From Cotesia glomerata (Eukaryota > Arthropoda > Insecta > Hymenoptera > Braconidae), in the NCBI RefSeq assembly GCF_020080835.1, contig NC_058164.1, positions 3,242,666 through 3,306,665 of the forward strand: DNA of 64,000 nt. Reading direction: 5' to 3'. Made by a program: the position numbers and the translations under genes. A model generated the notes under the pieces. The model did not search any database and was not told the DNA's origin. It saw nothing but the letters and a program-made list of their open reading frames with translations. How positions within the stretch are numbered: the stretch's first letter is position 1; every line of letters starts with the position of its first letter. Below, in pieces: positions 57,335 through 64,000 of this stretch.

Positions 57335-57705
57335 TAAATAATTCACTAGAATTGCAAACTCCAAAAAAAATACTATCCAACAATAAATTCATACCATAAA
57401 TAAGTAATTATATACATTAAAAACATAGATTGTCTGGATTATTTTTTTTCTTCCTCCTCCTTAGTTTCGTGTTTGATAAGAGTAGATTTGACCCCAAAAA
57501 AAATTTTTTTGATTTGACATAATATGCTCATTTGTAATTGTAGCGAAATTCCTGATATATATCCTCATATGGTCAAAAAATTTTTTCACCAGTCAGAAAA
57601 AGAAAGAATAAATTAATAAAATCGTATATATTCCTAAGATGAAACTTTCATTTACTCAGCCAAATTTGATTAATAACAAATCAGCAAAGTTTTTACGCTT
57701 GCTTT
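57335..57705. other. Unique AT-rich stretch
   Basis: Nothing recognised between the ORF at 56924 and K1 copy 2. Confidence 0.3.
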
Positions 57706-58435
57706 TAAGGAAGTTCGAGCGTAACTAATGAGTCAAAATAGTGTTAAAATTTTTTTTTAATTTTAGTCTTTCCAATATTCGTCAAAATTCTTTATTTTAA
57801 TTTAAAATAATTTAAACAATTTATTAATTTATGATTTTTACTTATTTAATAAAGTAAAGTAATAAAATGACTTTCGTATTTATTACTTGCCGGAATAAAT
57901 AAACAGATTTGGCAATAGCGCGCTTGATTATACCCATAACAGAGACGTGGATGAGTGTGTGAGTTAAACATTTCTCTCTTTGTAACTATATTTCTATCCT
58001 TTTCTTTTTTCTCAGCTGTTGACGCGATGTTGTCAAATCTTTATTCGAATAAATGGCTGACGATAAACGAGTTACAAACATAAAATTTGACTTTAAATAT
58101 TTCAAAAATTATATCGGTAATGTATTATTATTAAATTGTTTTTATATTTTGCAATAATCCAAGTTTCTTGTGTATAGTTTTTTATCCGTTAAAGTTGGGA
58201 GGGTAATATTGAAAAAAATAATTAAAGTCTCGACAAAAGTTTGTCCGCCATAAGAGCCCGTGTATAAAGAGATAAAATATGTGATTTTTAAAATTTAATA
58301 TCTAAGTAACTAAACGGTGAATCTTTTTTAAATTTTGGGATTAGATAAATGACGTATTTATTTATACGTATGCTTAATTTCAAAGCTCAAAGTTGGAAAT
58401 TATTTTTTACATTAGATTCGCTCGAACTACCTTAA
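57706..58435 (+). mobile_element. K1 TTAA-flanked element, copy 2, with exon-like cassette
   Basis: Ends TTAAGGAAGTTCGAGCG and CGCTCGAACTACCTTAA are inverted repeats. Almost identical to copy 1 at 44801-45468, but it keeps about 60 bp more in two places, for example AGAGATAAAATATGTG at about 58267. The exon-like segment is at 58016-58116 (ATG at 58053, GTAATG donor at 58117); the frame past the donor has a TAA, unlike copy 1. Confidence 0.83.
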
Positions 58436-58943
58436 ACTCTAAAACTCTTCTCATTTCTCAGTTGGTTAATTTTTTTTTTCTTTCAATTTATTCGCGTTAT
58501 CAAACCATATCAAAATAACTTTTTATAGGTCATACTGTTTATTTTTGTTGTATTCGCCTACATTGTGAAAAATATCAAGTTCAACTCGTTCTTTTGAAAT
58601 ATTGTGTTTTTTTCTGTAATGTTAATTAATTTTCACACACCAGCAATCTAGCACTTTTTTAACTCAACAAATTCATAGTACATCTTTGCACTTGAAAAAG
58701 TTATTATTAATACTTTCTCTACGATCCTATTATAATTCAACAAAACTTTTAATATACACTAAATAAATTCACATCTAAATGAGTTAAATTCGAAATTAAT
58801 TAAAAAACTTATTTAAATAAGGAACCAGTATTATTTTTATCAAACAAATTATAACTTATTTATAACTCGTGAGTTGTGACGCCTTGAGTAATGTTCATGA
58901 ATTAAGCTCTACCCTTATCTTTGTCTTTTTTAATTTGTCACTG
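58436..58943. other. Unique AT-rich stretch, no gene seen
   Basis: No ORF, RNA gene or shared repeat recognised between K1 copy 2 and the 58.9-kb ORF. Confidence 0.3.
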
Positions 58944-59057
58944 TCAATGTCCAAAACTTGAACCCCGGATTATCGGCAGAATATTATGTAAATCCTGGAC
59001 GTGTTGCTGGCAATCAAAAACATCGGATAAATTGGGATCTTGTGCGACAAAATCCAT
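58944..59057 (-). CDS. Candidate short ORF or exon, 37 aa, acidic
   Basis: Not recognised. On the reverse strand the ATG at 59057 has a strong context (GTGATGG) and opens MDFVAQDPNLSDVFDCQQHV, then QDLHNILPIIRGSSFGH-stop. Amino acid composition is well mixed and the codons use all third positions, unlike the chance ORFs around it. The opposite strand is also open without an ATG (58934-59089; PGLSAEYYVNPGRVAGNQK), so coding strand and reality are unclear. It may be a single exon, a transposon relic, or chance. Confidence 0.22.
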   Translation of the reverse strand: MDFVAQDPNLSDVFDCQQHVQDLHNILPIIRGSSFGH

Positions 59058-59089
59058 CACGTCAACGAATTTTAATTATCATTTTCTGA

Positions 59090-60515
59090 AATTTATTAAT
59101 AAAATGATAAACAAATTTTACCGCGTGTACGACAGAGTGTATGATTAAGAAATAAAAACTTTGCTTAAATATTTACTTTTATTCAAATTTATCACCCAAC
59201 TTAAATCGTTAAAATAAGCAGAAAAAAGTATAAATTAAAAAAGTCGAAATAAAAACAGTAATACACAAGATTATAAAAGTTAAAAAACCGTATGATCAAG
59301 AAATAAAACTGCTGGGGTTACCAGAAATAATTTAAAGAAAAATGTTGGCAGTATTGAACTCCTTTACTAGTTTTATGTATTTTAAAGTTTCCTGGCAACA
59401 TTGAATTCCCGATGTTCCGCGAAAGTTTTATATTATCTTGTCTATATTCCTAGGGCTATGCCGTGTCTACTGCACCGTCAATAAACGCCTAACTTTTTTT
59501 AACCCCACAGATTTAATAATATACAACTCAGATTTTCATTTTGCCATTTTTATTCGTTTTTTAATTTATCATATCAGATCTATAAATTATTCGAACAATT
59601 AAAAAGTATTCAACCTTTATTACATTTGTTCAGATTTAAAATTCATGAATTATGTTACTAAAATATTATTAGTAATTTATTATCATTAAATTTTTCACGC
59701 AAATTGATTCTCTATTTAATGTATAATGAATCAAAAGATAAACATCAAGTTGGAATTAAATTGTCTTTATAGCCACTATTTCTTGTTTGGAGGCGGGAAA
59801 CAGTTTCGTAAACTGCACCTACAAAGTTTGCCCTTCTCTTCATCCGTCGTTGTCTCCCACGAGCAGCCCAATATACACCCTGACGTCCTAACCCCTTTGC
59901 CTACAATTGAGCCAACTTGAGTGGCATGATTAGATACAAACTACTGCTACTAACTCCATATCAAGTTAACCCTATTATTTCGGTAAATGTGATTCCACAA
60001 CCTGTTTTAGATATTAAGGTGGAAATTACTTCAACTTATGTTGCGTTATTATTGATAATCGATGTCGTCCATCGAACTGTGTAATATTCAGTAAATTTAC
60101 TTTTCTTCTCATTCGATTACTTTCGTTTCGGAGTTCTTGATAGAGAGTATATCATGTCCCAATATTTTCAACGCTGAAATGTCCTTATTATTCATTTACC
60201 ATCTTTATGTTAGTGAAAATAATAACTGAAATAGTTAAATTCATCTAAATACTTTATGAAATAAGATCCCACATTGAGTATTGTATATTTATTACTCTTA
60301 ACTGTCCATTTTCTTATCTTCGAAATTGATACTTTACCGCTAGGTTTCCTCAATCGTAAAGCAGCTATTTACTTAACCTTACTTAAATCCATAAAAACCA
60401 AAAAATGTTTGGCAAATCCAAATGAGCATGCCTTGTTATTTGTCAGCGCTCATGTTATTTGTCACGTATGTATGCGTGTATATAATAAAGTTGATCAATT
60501 CATTCATCAACAGAC
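59090..60515. other. Unique AT-rich stretch, no gene assigned
   Basis: Small ORFs (64 aa at 59726, 82 aa at 60274) have no recognised domain. 59760-59940 and 60400-60515 are somewhat richer in GC. Confidence 0.3.
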
Positions 60516-60517
60516 TC

Positions 60518-60606
60518 GATAGAGTCTGGCGCCAAGTTCCGTTCTCAAGCCAGACTACCGAGTGTGTATATACCGTAAGCAGAACGTTTTTTTGAGGTTA
60601 CAAATT
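60518..60606. repeat. H1 dispersed hairpin repeat, copy 2
   Basis: Reverse complement of the block at 3485-3605: GAGTCTGGCGCCAAGTTCCG, CAGACTACCGAGTGTG, and TACCGTAAGCAGAACG. Lies about 70 bp before the R1 cluster. Confidence 0.55.
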
Positions 60607-60673
60607 TCTTTTAAAATTTATTTTGATTTTTTTTTTTATATGATATTTTATAATAGTAGTTTTATAACTTTTT

Positions 60674-60828
60674 AACTTCCCGCTAAAAATCTCAGATTTT
60701 CAAAAATCGGGAAGTTATTGTTTTTACCCCGTTTGGCAAAAATCGAGTTTTCATCAGATCTCGACGTTTGAAGGTCACAGGAAGCTTCCCTGACTACCCC
60801 CGCGATGTTGTCACTATGTCTGTATGTA

Positions 60829-60867
<39 letters not shown>

Positions 60868-61393
60868 CTATGTGACTCGCTTATAACTTTTGAACGGTTG
60901 AACCGATTTCATCGCGGTTGGTGCCATTCGAAAGGGCTACGCTGAACTTAGATTTCCTGAGAATTTGAACCGATTCGGACCGATAGATTTTAAGAAATCT
61001 TGAAAAATCTTAAAAAAAATAAGAAAAAAATCATTTTTAAAAGTAGTTTTTTTGGAATATCTTTTAAACGGCTCTATCGATCAACTTCAAAAACTAATCC
61101 GCCCTTAAGCTTGAAAAACCACGCCGATCGGCGGCAACCCGATCAGAATCGGGTGATTCGTTCGGGAGATAGCGTGAACGAAAGAAAACCGAAAAAAACC
61201 GAAAAAAGTGTTTTTTTCACATAACTTCGTCATTTCTTCTCGGATCACTTTTGATGACATAGCATAATTTATAGAGCTTAAAAAACAGCGTCGATTGCCG
61301 CCAAAAACGTAGAAATCGGTTAATTAGTTCAAAAGATATCGTCAATAAAAGATTTGAAAACAAGTGTTTTTTTAAAATCACTGCGACATTTTT
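60674..61393 (+). mobile_element. R1 repeat, copy 2
   Basis: Begins AACTTCCCGCTAAAAATC, then GGGAAGTTATTGTTTTTACC, TCATCAGATCTCGACGTTTG, a (TG)n tract (60832-60867), ACTTTTGAACGGTTGAACCG, and a further series of degenerate ACCGAT/AAAACGG phrases. It runs directly into copy 3. An ORF at 61000-61224 shares FFGISFKRL and VNERKPKK with the ORF of copy 1. Confidence 0.7.
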
Positions 61394-61568
61394 AACTTCC
61401 CACTAACAAAATCGAAGATTTTCAAAAATTAGGAAGTTATTGTTTTCACCCTGTTTTGAAAAAATCGAGTTTTCATCAGATCTCGACGTTTTAAGGTCAT
61501 AGGAAGCTTCCCTGACTACCCTCGCGATGTTGTCACTGTGTCTATATGTATATATATATATATATATA
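61394..61568 (+). mobile_element. R1 repeat, copy 3, truncated by M1
   Basis: Begins AACTTCCCACTAAC and follows copy 2 through GTTGTCACTGTGTCTATATG to a TATATA tract, where M1 is inserted. No R1 sequence is recognisable after M1, so the rest is lost. Confidence 0.6.
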
Positions 61569-62022
61569 CAGAGTGTCCCAGAAGTAACGGACGCCATTGT
61601 AGCATCTGATAAACAAAATAATTCTGAGACGAAAAGTCCTTAGCCATTTTTTAATCAGATGCATAGATAATTAATTATTAATTAAAATAACGTCCTTTTA
61701 TGCGTTAGAGAGAGATCGCTAGTGTCAAGTCAAGTGCGTTCCAACGAAGACGCTTGCACGTGTGAATGTGTAAGTAAATATTTGTGACTACGTTAGCTAT
61801 ATAGCTATATAGAAATTAGTTAGTCACAGTTAGTTGTGTCTTTGTTTGGCACATACTTTACTGGACACTGGCGCTCTCTCTCTAACAAATAAAGAGACGT
61901 TATTTTTAATTAATAATTAATTATCTATGCGGTTAATTGAAAAATGGCTAAGGACTTTTCGTCTCAGAATTATTTTTTTCATCAGATGCTACAATGGCGT
62001 CTGTGACTTTTGGGACACCCTG
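61569..62022. mobile_element. M1 mariner-type inverted-repeat element
   Basis: About 100-bp inverted repeats: CAGAGTGTCCCAGAAGTAAC at the left and the near-complement GTGACTTTTGGGACACCCTG at the right, with GGACGCCATTGTAGCATCTG and AAGTCCTTAGCCATTTTT inside each. Each end is next to TA. CAGGGTGTCCCA-type ends with a TA target are characteristic of Tc1/mariner elements. The 454-bp element has no transposase. Confidence 0.8.
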
Positions 62023-62425
62023 TATATGTGTAACGTATAGTTTGAGACACCCTATTTTTTTTCTTTAATTACGTTAAAAATACAATTGGCAATCGGGGAT
62101 GAGAGTTTTTTTTTTTTTTTATATATAAATTTCAAAGTTAAAATTTCGAAGACTGTCTCCAATGTTTAAAGTATTCCTTATAATTCAAGAACATGAGTTC
62201 GAAATTTTGATACAATTTCGAGCGAATGTATTGTTTGAGGACTTATGTGCACTTTGAGACCATATATATATTTTCAGGTCTGTGCTGAAAATTTCCACTT
62301 ATTTTCAAGACATTCTTCGAAATTTATACATATTACTATAGCATAGATTGCTAAAACTTCTGAGGACAGGCCTCAAAATTTTGTTATCATTTTTAATAAT
62401 GTCTTGAACTTTACACACTTCTTTT
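62023..62425. other. Unassigned stretch between M1 and R1 copy 4
   Basis: TTTGAGACACCCTATTTTTT at 62041 resembles another mariner-type end without a clear partner. No ORF of note. Confidence 0.35.
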
Positions 62426-62581
62426 AACTTCCTGCTAGAAAAATTGAAAATTTCCAAAAATCGGGATGTTATTGTTTTTACCCCGTTTTTCAAAAATCGA
62501 GTTTTCGTCAAATCTCGACGTTTTGAGGTCTTAGGAAGCTTCCCTGACGATTCCCGCGAAAGTGTCTGTATGTATGTACGG

Positions 62582-62618
<37 letters not shown>

Positions 62619-63130
62619 CCTCTCATAACTTTTGAACGGCTTGACCGGTTTGATCGCGGTTGGTGCCATTCGAAAGGCTTCGACTAAACTTAGATTTTAA
62701 ATACAAGTTGAACTGATTTGGGCCGATAGATTTTGAGAAATCTTAGAAAAACTGCGAAAAAATTTTTTTCCAAATGTGGTTTGTTCCGAATAACTTTTAA
62801 ACGGCTCGACCGATCAATTCCAAAAACTAATCAGCTCTTAATCAATTTGTGTTTAAAAATGTATCATAGAATTTGAAAAACTGCGTCGAATGTCGCCAAC
62901 CGCCTGAAAATCGGTTCATTCATTCAAAAGTTATTGCGGTTTGAAAATTCAAAAAATAGTGTTTTATTAAACTTCTATCAGACTTTTGAGCTCGGAAAGC
63001 TCAAAATTACACAAAAATTATGTTTTTCGAGCTCTTTGAGTTTAAAAACGTAATGTGCGATGTTGAGCGCTTAATTACGAAAGTAGCGGGAAGTTGCAGG
63101 GATGGCCTTCAGGGTCAACCGTTTTCCTAA
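62426..63130 (+). mobile_element. R1 repeat, copy 4
   Basis: Begins AACTTCCTGCTAG, ends TAGCGGGAAGTTGCAG then CCTTCAGGGTCAACCGTTTTC, the mirror image of the start of copy 1. Contains (TG)n (62584-62615) and AACTTTTGAACGGCTTGACC. The region homologous to the ORF of copies 1 and 2 has stops here. Confidence 0.7.
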
Positions 63131-63178
63131 TTTTTTTTTATGTAAAAAGCGGACGGCTAGAGACTAAATAATATAAGG

Positions 63179-63703
63179 ATCCGAACAAAAACAGTTTCAC
63201 TGTAAAAAAAATTGCGCCAAGTCCACGTTCATAAGACTATTCAGAAAAAAAAAATTTTTTTTTTCTTTACAAAAAGATATAAAATAGAAAAATTAAAAAA
63301 TCCAAGTAACAAATATGATTGTATACGATTTTCGGAAATTAAAAAAAATTTTGTTGTAAATTTAAAAATTAAAAAAAAAATTTTGGAACGTATTTAGTGT
63401 GCGTGGTTGCAAAATATTTTACTTTTAATGAAATTCGTAAAATCTATTTACTAGGACTTTAAAAAAATTGAAATACACAATGACGCACACCAAGTACGTT
63501 CCAAAATTTTTTTCTTAATTTTTAAATTTACAACAAAATTTTTTTTAATTTCCGAAAATCATATACAACCATATCGGTTACTTGGATTTTTTAATTTTTT
63601 ATTTTATATCTTTTTGTAAAAAAATAAAATTTTTTTTTCTTAATAGTTTTATGAACGTGGACTTGACGCGATTTTTTTACAGTGAAACTGTTTTTGCTCG
63701 GAT
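63179..63703. mobile_element. A1 long-inverted-repeat element, copy 2
   Basis: ATCCGAACAAAAACAGTTTC at the left and GAAACTGTTTTTGCTCGGAT at the right are the ends of 210-bp arms around the same spacer as copy 1 (GTGTGCGTGG ... ACGCACACC). Near-identical to 2535-3060 despite 60 kb separation. ORFs at 63212 and 63582 read the A/T runs and are not genes. Confidence 0.82.
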
Positions 63704-63763
63704 ATACTTTTGCGAAAACGTATTCTATTGTGAACGGGCATATAACGCACCAGTTTTCATCAG

Positions 63764-63837
63764 GGCCCATTAGCTCAGATGGTTAGAGCGTCGTGCTAAT
63801 AACGCGAAGGTCGCGGGTTCGATCCCCCCATGGGCCA
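63764..63837 (+). tRNA. tRNA-Ile (anticodon AAT)
   Basis: A complete cloverleaf: acceptor stem GGCCCAT/ATGGGCC (7 perfect pairs), D-arm GCTC/GAGC, anticodon stem TCGTG/CGCGA with loop CTAATAA giving anticodon AAT, variable loop AGGTC, T-loop TTCGATC, discriminator A, no encoded CCA and no intron. The A box is TAGCTCAGATGG and the B box GGTTCGATCCC. The T-stem GCGGG/CCCCC has one C-C mismatch, at the second pair. It decodes ATT, and ATC and ATA after A34 deamination to inosine. A run of seven T directly follows, an RNA polymerase III terminator. It is the only intact RNA gene in the window. Confidence 0.96.
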
Positions 63838-63838
63838 G

Positions 63839-63845
63839 TTTTTTT
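63839..63845 (+). terminator. RNA polymerase III terminator
   Basis: Seven consecutive T two bases after the tRNA-Ile discriminator base. Confidence 0.9.
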
Positions 63846-64000
63846 ATGAAATGTATTAATGGAGTTTATCCCTATTTTTTTTCCACTACTAATTAAATGA
63901 AAAATGAATGCATGAAATGTAAAGTATAAAATCTAGAAAAAAACAATTGCAAGATACATGTAACAATGAAAACAAAAAAAATAATGTTCACTGCAATGTG
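63846..64000. other. Unique AT-rich end of window
   Basis: Nothing recognised after the tRNA terminator. Confidence 0.4.

Overview
This window is AT-rich nuclear DNA from a eukaryote, almost certainly an arthropod. An insect is likely, and a hymenopteran such as a parasitoid wasp is a low-confidence guess from the style of the repeats. The evidence is an intact eukaryotic tRNA-Ile gene, three decayed non-LTR retrotransposon fragments with reverse-transcriptase motifs, a tRNA-derived SINE, Helitron-like termini, many TA-flanked inverted-repeat elements, and the absence of long host reading frames. Apart from retrotransposon remnants, no protein longer than about 136 aa is open. The window reads as a gene desert or a very long intron filled by nested mobile elements. 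Family names used here (W1-W9, K1-K3, HelP, R1, A1, M1, X1, D1, H1) are labels made for this annotation.

Layout. 1-1.7 kb: a W1 element split by W7, which is split by a head-to-head HelP element. 2.5-3.1 kb: a long-inverted-repeat element (A1), with a second copy at 63.2-63.7 kb. 3.9-4.3 kb: a LINE 3' end. 6.0-10.5 kb: a W3 element opened by R1, W4 and W5 insertions; W5 carries a tRNA-like core. 10.7-10.9, 14.2-15.2, 17.2-18.1, 20.4-21.7, 37.1-37.8, 40.1-40.7, 49.96-50.35 and 56.0-56.6 kb: islands of non-repetitive sequence with more GC than their surroundings. 18.2-19.3 and 30.5-32.3 kb: HelP copies with three and six hairpin units. 22.2-24.0 kb: an X1 element holding a LINE fragment. 24.2-25.5 kb: K2 (TTAA-flanked) inside W8. 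26.5-29.2 kb: a five-level nest, W3 > W1 > W2 > HelP > a GC-rich hairpin insert. 34.3-35.1 kb: K3. 38.0-39.8 kb: W1 interrupted by a SINE with a 16-bp target duplication. 44.8-45.5 and 57.7-58.4 kb: two K1 copies carrying an exon-like cassette. 48.6-49.7 kb: a second W5 with a tRNA-like core. 51.6-53.1 kb: a LINE broken by a small element with identical 89-bp terminal direct repeats around a tRNA-like module. 54.4-55.8 kb: a second W2+HelP. 60.7-63.1 kb: an R1 cluster with an M1 insertion. 63.76 kb: tRNA-Ile(AAT).

Two themes run through the window. (1) Many TA-flanked families share CACTG/CACGG-type ends, but each body is built from its own short quasi-palindromic word written repeatedly in both directions. 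(2) A Helitron-like family carries a variable-length array of roughly 210-bp self-complementary units. The best candidate for host coding sequence is a 50-codon ORF with a membrane segment at 50194-50346.
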